Shown here piece by piece: positions 1 through 6,570 of a DNA stretch of 20,098 nucleotides; the stretch's first letter is position 1; every line of letters begins with the position of its first letter. Source of the stretch: a virus; the IMG/VR virus record IMGVR_UViG_3300021373_000401, positions 1-20,098 of that record. The stretch is one strand, 5' to 3'. Both the position numbers and the translations under genes were made by a program. Below the pieces are notes generated by a model that did no database searches, was not told the origin of the DNA, and saw only the letters and a program-made list of their open reading frames with translations.

Positions 1-117
1 TTAATGGATGAGCTAGATGACTTGGAAGGCGTAGGCATCTGCGAGCTTGAGGCTTGTGATATTGTTCGAAATCCTATTATCGGAAGAATAATGGCAAGAA
101 CTAACAAAATAAGATAA
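1..117 (+). CDS. 3' end of an unidentified gene (partial)
   Basis: An open frame runs from the first base of the window to a TAA at 115-117 and gives the last 38 residues of a protein, ending in the basic stretch MARTNKIR. It is acidic near the window edge (several Asp and Glu) and basic at its end. Too little is present to assign a function. It is immediately followed by a strong hairpin terminator, which supports it being the true end of a gene and of an upstream transcription unit. Confidence 0.6.
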   Translation, partial: LMDELDDLEGVGICELEACDIVRNPIIGRIMARTNKIR

Positions 118-166
118 AAAAAGGGGGCGGTCTTCTTTCGATTCATGTGAGACCGCCTCATTTTTT
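116..166 (+). terminator. Rho-independent terminator, possibly bidirectional
   Basis: GGCGGTCT at 126-133 pairs perfectly with AGACCGCC at 150-157. The stem extends outward by a G·U and a G-C pair to 124-159. The loop is about 16 bases. Six T residues (161-166) follow the stem and seven A residues (116-122) precede it, so the structure could terminate transcripts from either side. It begins one base inside the stop codon of the upstream partial gene. Confidence 0.88.
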
Positions 167-170
167 ACAA

Positions 171-202
171 AAACCCTGCGTTTATTGAAATTTAAACCCT
201 GC
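171..202 (+). repeat. Direct repeat of AAACCCTGC, 23-bp period
   Basis: AAACCCTGC occurs at 171-179 and again at 194-202. The 23-bp start-to-start distance is close to two helical turns. It lies in the intergenic region just upstream of the inverted repeat and the TATAAT box, which would suit a regulator binding two sites on one face of the DNA. That role is inferred; two copies of a 9-mer could also arise by chance. Confidence 0.35.
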
Positions 203-204
203 TA

Positions 205-220
205 CCGACATGAATGTCGG
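205..220. repeat. Inverted repeat, possible operator
   Basis: CCGACAT at 205-211 and ATGTCGG at 214-220 form a perfect 7-bp dyad with a 2-base centre. No T-run follows, so it is not a terminator. Its position 66 bp upstream of the TATAAT box, in the only intergenic region of the window, fits a repressor or activator binding site. It could instead be a small RNA hairpin. Confidence 0.4.
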
Positions 221-260
221 AACCAAAAGCTAATATTAATTTGACTAGCATCATATTTTC

Positions 261-291
261 TTGTGCAATTAATCAATTAAACAGATATAAT
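261..291 (+). promoter_or_regulatory. Candidate promoter for the long replication operon
   Basis: A perfect TATAAT is at 286-291 in an AT-rich stretch. The best -35 match is TTGTGC at 261-266 with a 19-bp spacer, which is longer than ideal. Transcription would start near 298. This is the only sizeable non-coding stretch before about 19.7 kb of same-strand genes, so a promoter is expected here. A TTGACA at 304-309 is a second possible -35, but it has only a poor -10 partner (CTTAAT, 327-332). Phage-modified promoters may not follow the sigma-70 consensus. Confidence 0.45.
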
Positions 292-308
292 ACAGTAGCA
301 CATTTGAC

Positions 309-337
309 AAGGCGTATTGTTAACGCCTTAATTTTTT
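309..337 (+). terminator. Terminator-like hairpin in the leader of the first gene
   Basis: AAGGCGT at 309-315 pairs perfectly with ACGCCTT at 323-329 across a 7-base loop, followed by AA and six T residues (332-337). It has the form of an intrinsic terminator. It sits between the candidate promoter (TATAAT 286-291) and the Shine-Dalgarno (GGAG, 344-347) of the gene starting at 354. It could attenuate entry into the operon, insulate the operon from upstream read-through, or act as a 5' stabilising hairpin. If transcription starts near 298, the hairpin begins only about 11 bases into the RNA. Confidence 0.65.
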
Positions 338-353
338 ACCAACGGAGCAAAAA

Positions 354-701
354 ATGCCACTTTACGACTTTGAATGTGAGCCTTGTGCTTACTACACTGA
401 AATAAGACAAGCTCACGATGCTCCATCTATCCACAAGTGTCCAGTTTGCGAAGAGCAAACGTTGACAAAGGTTTTTATCAACGCCCCTCACACATTTGTA
501 AAGGAAGAAAGAAAGACGATTGGTCAACTAGCAGAACACAATTGGAACCAGATGGGTGCTTATGAAAAAGAAGATAGAAAATTAAAAGACGGACTTGAGG
601 ATTCGGTTAAGAAGAAAAAGAAAGAAAAGCGTGAACGCAATCACAAGCTAACGTCAATGTCTAAAGAAATGCAAATGAAATGGATTAGAGAGGGCGACTA
701 A
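354..701 (+). CDS. FmdB-type zinc-ribbon protein
   Basis: This 115-aa protein begins MPLYDFEC and has two CxxC pairs, C8/C11 and C29/C32, matching the FmdB/CxxC_CXXC_SSSS zinc-ribbon family, whose members typically start MPxYxxxC. The remaining two thirds is highly charged, with a lysine-rich run around residues 85-95, and is probably helical or disordered. The family was named for a putative regulator of formamidase but its biochemical role is unsettled; small versions occur in phage genomes. It is likely a zinc-binding nucleic-acid or protein-interaction factor. The start has a GGAG Shine-Dalgarno at 344-347. It is the first gene of the operon, and its stop directly abuts the next ATG. Confidence 0.75.
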   Translation: MPLYDFECEPCAYYTEIRQAHDAPSIHKCPVCEEQTLTKVFINAPHTFVKEERKTIGQLAEHNWNQMGAYEKEDRKLKDGLEDSVKKKKKEKRERNHKLTSMSKEMQMKWIREGD

Positions 702-992
702 ATGCTTAACAAAAACCCTGATGAATTTGGTCACAGCAGTCCTATTATTGCTGGTTCAGAAATAAAAAAAATGGAAAAAAGAGAGAAGCCTCACTTAGCA
801 GTGATAACTTTTAAAATAGATATACGGGCTATGAATTCAGACGAGACTCTTGAGTTGCACGTAATGAATGATGCGGCATTAAAAAAATACGACATAGCAC
901 AAAAGGGTCAGATGATCGTTAAAGGATATAACGAAGCCGACTGTATAAACAACATTAAAAAAATACTAAGAAAGGTACAAGAACATGTCTAG
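702..992 (+). CDS. Small unknown protein
   Basis: This 96-aa protein was not recognised. It begins immediately after the stop codon of the zinc-ribbon gene and overlaps the next gene by 8 bases, so it is probably translationally coupled to both. Residues 30-96 alternate predicted strands and helices (for example LAVITFKIDI, then a basic helix near NNIKKILRKVQEHV). This suggests a small alpha/beta fold rather than a membrane or secreted protein; no signal peptide or hydrophobic segment is visible. There are no catalytic motifs. The real-gene call rests on tight packing and coding character. Confidence 0.6.
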   Translation: MLNKNPDEFGHSSPIIAGSEIKKMEKREKPHLAVITFKIDIRAMNSDETLELHVMNDAALKKYDIAQKGQMIVKGYNEADCINNIKKILRKVQEHV

Positions 993-1365
993 AGACGTAG
1001 ATGTTTCTCATCTAAATATAGATGAAACCACTTGTGAAATTTTTCATTTTGGTAAGAGTGGAGAAGTAATTGAAGGAAGAGATGAAAAGGCTTCCAGTAT
1101 AGATTTTAACTCGCTGCCAAGAACCTATGCAATTATGCAAGAATCCTCCAGAGGTGACAAATCCTCAAAAGATTTTTGGATTCTTATCAATCGTGGCGAA
1201 ATAGTAGATCCACACGGGGCAGACGCTCACATGTCCATTTTGGGATATAAACTTTGCAACTTCCAGAAGGTTGGAAGTTCTTGCTTCGATCACTATACGT
1301 CTTATTTAAAAACAAAGCGTAAATCTTATTATACTAAATCAAGAAGAACTTTAACATCAAGATAG
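985..1365 (+). CDS. Small unknown protein with basic C-terminus
   Basis: This 126-aa protein was not recognised. It overlaps the upstream gene by 8 bases and ends with TAG. The N-terminal third is acidic, the middle has a hydrophobic core (DFWILINRG), and the final 20 residues are rich in Lys, Arg and Ser (KTKRKSYY... SRRTLTSR), which could contact nucleic acid. No metal-binding or catalytic motif is clear. An AGGAGA Shine-Dalgarno for the next gene overlaps its stop codon. Confidence 0.55.
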   Translation: MSRDVDVSHLNIDETTCEIFHFGKSGEVIEGRDEKASSIDFNSLPRTYAIMQESSRGDKSSKDFWILINRGEIVDPHGADAHMSILGYKLCNFQKVGSSCFDHYTSYLKTKRKSYYTKSRRTLTSR

Positions 1366-1375
1366 GAGAAATTAA

Positions 1376-1765
1376 ATGTCAAATAATAAAAAAGGACCAC
1401 TGTCTAAAACCGAGAAAGAGATCATCGCAACAATGTTCCTGCATGGAGATGACCTCGAAACTATTGCTGATACCACCAAGCGTTCTAAGAATGTTATTGT
1501 GAAATACATGAATAGCGTGAAAGTTCCAGAAGTAGTCGAGGCCGAAGTTGAAAATAAAAATTCGGAAGCCTCAGAAGAGTCTCCTAATCCACTAAGAGGA
1601 AAAACTGGTGAAATGTTCGCTAGAAAAGAGGATTACGGAGTTGTTGCTATGACAGAATCGGCATCTGTAATGGGAGACGAAACTCGTTCACAAAGAGTCG
1701 TCAAAAACGACCATCAATCTCCGCCTCGATATCACAGACACATTCACAAAATTAAGGAAGACTAA
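1376..1765 (+). CDS. Small protein with predicted helix-turn-helix
   Basis: This 129-aa protein has a likely helix-turn-helix at residues 9-47: KTEKEIIATMFLHGDDLE, then a turn, then a Lys/Arg-rich recognition-like helix RSKNVIVKYMNSV. The pattern resembles homeodomain-like or resolvase-type HTHs that read short DNA sites. The rest is acidic and low-complexity (residues 50-70), then polar, ending in a His/Lys-rich tail. It may be a small DNA-binding regulator or a recruitment factor. The start is well supported by AGGAGA at about 8 bases upstream. The HTH was read by eye, so the assignment is moderate. Confidence 0.55.
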   Translation: MSNNKKGPLSKTEKEIIATMFLHGDDLETIADTTKRSKNVIVKYMNSVKVPEVVEAEVENKNSEASEESPNPLRGKTGEMFARKEDYGVVAMTESASVMGDETRSQRVVKNDHQSPPRYHRHIHKIKED

Positions 1766-1766
1766 C

Positions 1767-2294
1767 TTGGATAGGGTAGAAATTTGCACTAAGTTTGACC
1801 CATATATGAAAAAGCTGTGTCACTCAAATCTAATGATAAGTTGGATTGTAACACTTTCCGATTCAACCAAGGTTTTTGGAGATTACGACAGGCCTGGCTT
1901 TTTAAATCCGTGGGAAAGGCTTTCTCTGCACTGTAAAAAGACTGGTTTGTTTCCAGTAAAAGTTGAGCTTTACATGTTTGGTGCTCAACACAAGGTTTTC
2001 TTTGAAAACCCAAACGGCTTAGACGGACTTTGTGTAATGAGGGGGGTGGCTAAAGAGCAGTCTATGGACGGTTCTCACTCCCAATCCTTTCAAACTCTGA
2101 CGGTTCTTTTACTGGATGATTCGTGTAATTACATTAATGTTGCCAAGTACACTTGGCCGGACAATAACTTTGAAAAGAAAGAGTCGTTGCGAGGTTTAAC
2201 TTTTAAAAATCTTCAACATATGGTGTTTAAAAATGGATCAGAAAAAATCAAACACGAAAAAGTACAGCAGTATCTCAACGGGGCAGGAATGTAG
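1767..2294 (+). CDS. Unknown protein, probable TTG start
   Basis: This 175-aa protein was not recognised. It starts at a TTG one base after the previous stop, with the strong purine-rich Shine-Dalgarno AAGGAAG about 8 bases upstream. The first ATG in frame is 13 codons later and has no comparable site, so TTG is preferred. The sequence alternates hydrophobic strands and aromatic residues (NLMISWIVTLSDSTKVFGDY; GLFPVKVELYMFGAQHKVFF), suggesting a beta-rich soluble domain. There is no signal peptide, membrane segment or recognisable active site. Its 3' end overlaps the next gene by 62 bases. Confidence 0.55.
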   Translation: MDRVEICTKFDPYMKKLCHSNLMISWIVTLSDSTKVFGDYDRPGFLNPWERLSLHCKKTGLFPVKVELYMFGAQHKVFFENPNGLDGLCVMRGVAKEQSMDGSHSQSFQTLTVLLLDDSCNYINVAKYTWPDNNFEKKESLRGLTFKNLQHMVFKNGSEKIKHEKVQQYLNGAGM

Positions 2295-2709
2295 TGCTGC
2301 TCAATATATAGCAGAAAAGCTGTGCATTAGACGTGCTGAAAAAGAAAACAAAGGCAGTCTTGCTCATAAGTTCTGGAATAATTCAAAAACAAAAGAGTAT
2401 CAAACTCAAATTAGAGCCGCCAACAAAGCCATTAAAAAGTATGGAGAGAAGGCGGTTCTGCATTACCTAAATAGTCCTAGTGGAAAGAGAACCTATTCAC
2501 TAGGATATTTACATAGTAGTGGAAAGTTTGTTCTGCTTTTGGATTTTGTAAAGCGTGGTCTTGAGGAGTCTAAAAAGATTATAGACGCTGAAGAACAACG
2601 AGAGAAAAAAGTAACAACGCCAATTAAAGGCAGTTACAAATCAAGAAAATCAAAATCGAATTCACTCATGTCAAAGATAAGGAAAATAGATGGCAAAAAA
2701 GAAGGATGA
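2233..2709 (+). CDS. Basic unknown protein overlapping its neighbours
   Basis: This 158-aa lysine-rich protein was not recognised. It overlaps the upstream gene by 62 bases and the recombinase gene by 20 bases. The ATG at 2233 lacks a strong Shine-Dalgarno, but no ATG, GTG or TTG in frame sits at the end of the upstream gene, so the long overlap seems real unless a rarer start is used. The middle (residues 40-120) looks helical, with conserved-looking FWNNSKTKEYQ and VLHYLNSPSGKRTYSL. The C-terminal 30 residues are almost all Lys, Arg, Ser and Thr and may bind nucleic acid. Being next to the recombinase suggests, weakly, a DNA-related role. Confidence 0.55.
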   Translation: MDQKKSNTKKYSSISTGQECSAAQYIAEKLCIRRAEKENKGSLAHKFWNNSKTKEYQTQIRAANKAIKKYGEKAVLHYLNSPSGKRTYSLGYLHSSGKFVLLLDFVKRGLEESKKIIDAEEQREKKVTTPIKGSYKSRKSKSNSLMSKIRKIDGKKEG

Positions 2710-3790
2710 CATAACACCTGCATTTTTAAAAGATACTGTAAAAGAATACGGAGAAATTTTAAAAAGCGGCACTAAAGTTATGCAGGAAAAAGGCGAATAT
2801 GCAGTTATTTCTATTTCGCCAGCTTTAGATATTGGCTTAGGAGGTGGACAGCTAGAGGGAACTTGGATGACCCTATCTGGACCACCAAAGTGCGGTAAAA
2901 CAACAACGGCTATGCAAATCGCTGCCAATGTTCAGAAGGATAGAAAGATCATCTATGTGGATGCGGAGGGAAGGTTGAAAGGGCTAAACTTTCAGATTGA
3001 AGGATTAGACCCTGAGAAGTTTATGGTTATATCTCCCAATGGGCCACCTTTGCCAGCCGAGGTTTTGCTGCAAACAGCGTATGAGCTAATGAGTCATCCC
3101 GACTACCACGGTGCTGTTTTGATCATCGACTCCATATCGTCCCTGATTCCAATGCGTGAGTTAGAAGGAGACATGGAAAGCAAAAGACCTGGACTTCCTA
3201 GGATTCTTTCTACATTTACCAAAAAGATGGGACAGCTACTTCCTTCACAAAGAGGTTTGGTGATAGCCATTACTCACTTTATTACAGACATGAATGGGTA
3301 TGGAGGGGCTAAAGCAGATGGCGGTGTTAAAATTCAATACCAAGCGGACACACGTTTAGAGATTGGATATCCGGGCAAAGGAAAGGGTGCTGCCATTACA
3401 CCTTGGGTAGAAGGAGGCAAGGATGGAGATAGAATAGGTCAAATAATTAATTGGAAAGTTGTCTGTTCTTCAATGGGTCCACCTGGAGGCAATATTTTGA
3501 GCTACATTAGATACGGCAAAGGTATCGACAAAACCAAAGAAGTAGTCGGTATCGCTCAAGACGTTGGTCTTATAACTCAAGCAGGCTCTTGGATTTCATT
3601 CCCGTTTTTAGCCGACACAAAGGGCGGTCGAAAATTGGCAGAGTCTATTAAGCCAGAATTAAAGGATGCAGACCGAGATGAAGTTATCAGTGCTTTTAAA
3701 TTACAAGGTGCTGACAAAGCCTATAAGTTCATTTGTGAACACCCAGAATCCGTTGATATTCTCATGAAAGAGATTAGGCAGATGGTATGA
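2690..3790 (+). CDS. uvsX: RecA/UvsX-like recombinase
   Basis: This 366-aa ATPase would form filaments on single-stranded DNA and drive homology search and strand exchange, feeding recombination-dependent replication and repair. Visible motifs are: Walker A GPPKCGKT (residues 64-71); VDAEG (90-94), holding the catalytic Glu of RecA-type ATPases; Walker B VLIIDSISS (143-151); and ITHFITDMNGYGG leading into a Gly-rich loop and QYQADTRLEIGY, equivalent to the DNA-binding L2 region. The ITH at the sensor position is closer to UvsX (NH) than to bacterial RecA (NQ). The length is close to T4 UvsX (391 aa) and RecA (about 350 aa). The stop overlaps the next ATG as ATGA. The symbol reflects family resemblance, not proven orthology. 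Confidence 0.9.
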   Translation: MAKKKDDITPAFLKDTVKEYGEILKSGTKVMQEKGEYAVISISPALDIGLGGGQLEGTWMTLSGPPKCGKTTTAMQIAANVQKDRKIIYVDAEGRLKGLNFQIEGLDPEKFMVISPNGPPLPAEVLLQTAYELMSHPDYHGAVLIIDSISSLIPMRELEGDMESKRPGLPRILSTFTKKMGQLLPSQRGLVIAITHFITDMNGYGGAKADGGVKIQYQADTRLEIGYPGKGKGAAITPWVEGGKDGDRIGQIINWKVVCSSMGPPGGNILSYIRYGKGIDKTKEVVGIAQDVGLITQAGSWISFPFLADTKGGRKLAESIKPELKDADRDEVISAFKLQGADKAYKFICEHPESVDILMKEIRQMV

Positions 3791-4200
3791 TTGTAACTGG
3801 CTTAGATGGCAGGGAAATAGAATGGAAGCCAAAGGGCGGCAATCGCAGTAGAAAATCTTCCAAACTTCACCAAAAGGCTGTTGAAATAGTTGAAAAGCTA
3901 CTTCCTCATGATATAATATTGGAGGAAGTTAAGTTAGACGGAACAAAAACTGAGCGTCACGGCTTGCTGTATCTGGACATCTATTTGCCACTCAGACGGG
4001 TGGGGATAGAAGTTCAGGGACAGCAACACTTTGAATTTAACAACTTTCACTACAAAAGAAAAATGGACTTCTTTCGAGCTACTGCTAGAGACAGAAGTAA
4101 ACGAACTTGGTGTGAAATAAACAACATAATATTAATTGATCTAAAGTACGATGGGGATGAAGATGGATGGACAGAACTCATATCTCAAGCAGTTTCTTGA
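3787..4200 (+). CDS. Small PD-(D/E)XK (Vsr-like) nuclease
   Basis: This 137-aa protein resembles small single-domain PD-(D/E)XK nucleases related to Vsr and some phage or homing endonucleases. The core is LYLDIYLPLRRVGIEVQGQQHFE: D64 at the start of the second strand, E75-x-Q77 as the metal-binding and catalytic positions, and H81. It is followed by a helix with RDRSKRTWCEINN (D102, K105) and the closing strand IILIDLKYD. Q in place of the usual Lys is known in several branches of this superfamily. It begins inside the recombinase stop (ATGA), so the two are coupled. Plausible roles are mismatch or branch cleavage during recombination, or degradation of host DNA; the target cannot be read. 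Confidence 0.65.
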   Translation: MIVTGLDGREIEWKPKGGNRSRKSSKLHQKAVEIVEKLLPHDIILEEVKLDGTKTERHGLLYLDIYLPLRRVGIEVQGQQHFEFNNFHYKRKMDFFRATARDRSKRTWCEINNIILIDLKYDGDEDGWTELISQAVS

Positions 4201-4636
4201 TTCTATGGAAAAATGGGAAAACGCCTTAAACATACCAAAGGTAGAACACAATGAAGATATCGAGAGAATTTTAAATCTCGATCAAAAACACTTGAAACTC
4301 ATAAGTGGTGCGGATTGTTTAATGTATTCATACCAATTGATCGCCTACAGTGATTATATTCAATTGAGAATATCTAAAGAAAAATCTGTTTTAGATTGGG
4401 CAGAGTCTTCTATATGGTTTATAATAGGTAGTAAGGTTGATCAATACGGAGACAAGTACACGAAGTGGCAAATCAAATACTATTCTGCCATAAAAGAAAA
4501 CCCCCTTGCTACAGAGATATTAAAAATAAAAAACAACGCTCAAGCAAGACACGGTATACTAGAAGGAAAACAAAAACGTGCCGAAGGCATGGCAAATATT
4601 TTAAAGGAACTAGCTAGGAGAAAAAATGAATTCTAA
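4163..4636 (+). CDS. Unknown helical protein downstream of the recombinase
   Basis: The gene was not recognised by family. Three in-frame ATGs (4151, 4157, 4163) lie inside the nuclease gene. 4163 is chosen because TGGGGA at 4152-4157 gives it a usable Shine-Dalgarno; 4151 would add four residues. The 157-aa product is predicted to be almost all helical, with a central KYTKWQIKYYSAIKENPLATEILKIKNNAQAR segment spread over about 30 residues and a basic C-terminus (KELARRKNEF). Size, helical nature and position just after a UvsX-like gene are what one would expect of a recombination mediator such as UvsY, but no sequence match to UvsY can be shown here. Confidence 0.55.
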   Translation: MDGQNSYLKQFLDSMEKWENALNIPKVEHNEDIERILNLDQKHLKLISGADCLMYSYQLIAYSDYIQLRISKEKSVLDWAESSIWFIIGSKVDQYGDKYTKWQIKYYSAIKENPLATEILKIKNNAQARHGILEGKQKRAEGMANILKELARRKNEF

Positions 4637-5120
4637 AGACAGAGAACAGCTTGAAAACTTTAATGCGACACTGGAGGATGTAAAAAAAAGTCTTGCTTAC
4701 ATTCATTCGGATCTTTCTATGAAACTATCTGATGTTACTTCTACCATCTTAAAGTTTAAAGAAAATCTACCGGATTTAGAAGTAAAACCCACGTCCACTA
4801 AAATGGTTAAGTCCACCAAGGTTGATGATTTTTCTACGCTTCCAAACGAAGAGCTTAAAGTTGTTGAACGAACCGTGGTTACTCCACGAAATTCAGAGTC
4901 TAGACCCAACTTGTTTGTGGATGACGGATCTCTACATAGAGATGCAGAAAATATTACTCCGAAAACAGAATTAGTACCAAGACAAAGAGGTTCAGCGACA
5001 GAAAATTTCTCCCAAGTGACTTGTCAAAGGTGCAACGCTAGTGTACAAGTTCATCCAACACACGTAAGAGATTATTATATTTGCGATGGATGCCTTACTG
5101 GAAGATCAAGAAAAGGTTAA
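4626..5120 (+). CDS. Unknown protein, coiled-coil N-terminus and C-terminal zinc finger
   Basis: This 164-aa protein was not recognised. Residues 1-50 form a probable amphipathic helix or short coiled coil with heptad-like Leu/Ile spacing. Residues 55-130 are Ser/Thr/Pro/Glu-rich and likely disordered. Residues 131-160 hold two CxxC pairs (C133/C136 and C153/C156), with His residues between them, as in a four-Cys treble-clef or ribbon zinc site; the tail is basic (GRSRKG). It overlaps the upstream gene by 11 bases and ends 7 bases before the helicase. The architecture suggests an adaptor or nucleic-acid-binding accessory factor of the replisome, but that is inference from position. Confidence 0.55.
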   Translation: MNSKDREQLENFNATLEDVKKSLAYIHSDLSMKLSDVTSTILKFKENLPDLEVKPTSTKMVKSTKVDDFSTLPNEELKVVERTVVTPRNSESRPNLFVDDGSLHRDAENITPKTELVPRQRGSATENFSQVTCQRCNASVQVHPTHVRDYYICDGCLTGRSRKG

Positions 5121-5127
5121 ATAGATA

Positions 5128-6570
5128 ATGTCAAAGCATGAAGATTTAGGATCTGAAAGGGCAGTTCTAGCCGCCTTATGTCAGTACGGTTTAGATGTTT
5201 ACCTAGAAATAGATTTCATAACATCAGAAACTTTTACAGACCCTATGAATCAACTTATTTTTGGTTGTATCAAGAAGTCTATAGAACAAGGTGCTACTGT
5301 AGAACTTTCTTCTATTCTGTCTGCCGCAAACGACTTTGGCGTGGAGTCGCAGATCAACAACAAAGAAGAGATTGGTTTTATTAGATCTTTGTTTCAGTTT
5401 CCAGTTCAAAAATCTAATGCCCCTCACTACGCAGCTAAACTTTCTAAGTTGGAACTTGTTAGAGATTTCAAAAAGACTCTAGGAAGTGTAAAGAAGGAGT
5501 TGAACTCTTTAACTGGAGAAGAGGATGTTACGGAGATTATATCTAGAGTTGAAGAGCCTATTCTTGATGCAACGGCATCTATCTACCAAGATAGAGCCGA
5601 AGATATAGAAAGAATTGGAGATGGCGTTGATGCACACTTGGAACATCTTGCAGACAACACCACCGATTTTATAGGTATTCCAACTGGATTCTCTTTTTAC
5701 GACACCGCTATTGGAGGTGGCATTAGAAGAAAATGCGTTGATCTTATCGGTGCTCGGCCAAAAGTTGGAAAATCTCTGTTTGGAGACGCTGTTGCGAAGC
5801 ACGTTAGCTCCAACCTAGGAATACCAGTTCTTGTGCTCGACAGTGAAATGTCAAAAGAAGATCATTATCACAGGATGTTAGCAGATATTTCTGGAGTAAC
5901 AATTAACGATATAGCCACTGGAAAATTTGCACAAAGTCCAACAAGTCATCAAAAGGTTGTTCAAGCATCTCAAATTTTAAAAGATATGCCTTACGACTAC
6001 GCAAGTATAGCTGGTAAATCTTTTGAAAACATTTTAAGTATTATGAGAAAATGGATTTATCAAACAGTTGGATTTGATGAGTCAGGAAGAACAAATGATT
6101 GCTTGATCGTTTATGATTACTTGAAGTTGATGACTTCTGACGGGATCAATTCGAGTATGCAGGAATATCAAGTTTTAGGATTTCAAATTACCAAGTTGCA
6201 CAACTTCATGGTAAAGTATGACTGCCCCTGCTTGGCTTTTGTACAGCTTAACAGGGACGGTCTTACAAAGGAAGATACAGGAACAATTGCTGGATCGGAT
6301 AGACTTGCTTGGCTTTGTACTAGCTTTTCAGTATTTAAGAAAAAATCGCCAGAAGAAATCGCGGAAGACGGACAGCAAAACGGAGATAGAAAGTTGTGTC
6401 CTGTCATGTCTAGACATGGAGGCGGTTTAGATGACGGAGATTATGTTAGTATCAGGATGTTTGGAGAATACGGAAGACTTTTAGAAGGACAAACCAGAAA
6501 TGAAATCCACAACAGCGAGCAAGGATTTGAAACTCAAATTGACGAAGGAGACAATCTCATCCATCTCTAA
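5128..6570 (+). CDS. dnaB: DnaB-type replicative helicase
   Basis: This 480-aa protein has the two-domain build of DnaB/T4 gp41 helicases, which unwind the fork as a hexamer on the lagging strand using ATP. The N-terminal domain (about 1-105) begins LGSERAVLAALCQYG, typical of DnaB-N. A linker helix region follows. The RecA-like motor domain starts near 183 (GIPTGFSFYD). Motifs are: Walker A GARPKVGKS (208-216); VLDSEMS with E240 as catalytic Glu; Walker B CLIVYDYLKLM (325-335); and FVQLNRDG (371-378), the helicase H3-type motif. The length matches the family (DnaB 471 aa, gp41 475 aa). Its end overlaps the primase gene by 71 bases, keeping helicase and primase production coupled. Confidence 0.9.
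   Translation: MSKHEDLGSERAVLAALCQYGLDVYLEIDFITSETFTDPMNQLIFGCIKKSIEQGATVELSSILSAANDFGVESQINNKEEIGFIRSLFQFPVQKSNAPHYAAKLSKLELVRDFKKTLGSVKKELNSLTGEEDVTEIISRVEEPILDATASIYQDRAEDIERIGDGVDAHLEHLADNTTDFIGIPTGFSFYDTAIGGGIRRKCVDLIGARPKVGKSLFGDAVAKHVSSNLGIPVLVLDSEMSKEDHYHRMLADISGVTINDIATGKFAQSPTSHQKVVQASQILKDMPYDYASIAGKSFENILSIMRKWIYQTVGFDESGRTNDCLIVYDYLKLMTSDGINSSMQEYQVLGFQITKLHNFMVKYDCPCLAFVQLNRDGLTKEDTGTIAGSDRLAWLCTSFSVFKKKSPEEIAEDGQQNGDRKLCPVMSRHGGGLDDGDYVSIRMFGEYGRLLEGQTRNEIHNSEQGFETQIDEGDNLIHL

Noticed and set aside
214-405. A small ORF over the intergenic region
   Set aside because: It covers the hairpins, the TATAAT box and the start of the zinc-ribbon gene in another frame, has no Shine-Dalgarno and encodes no recognisable protein.
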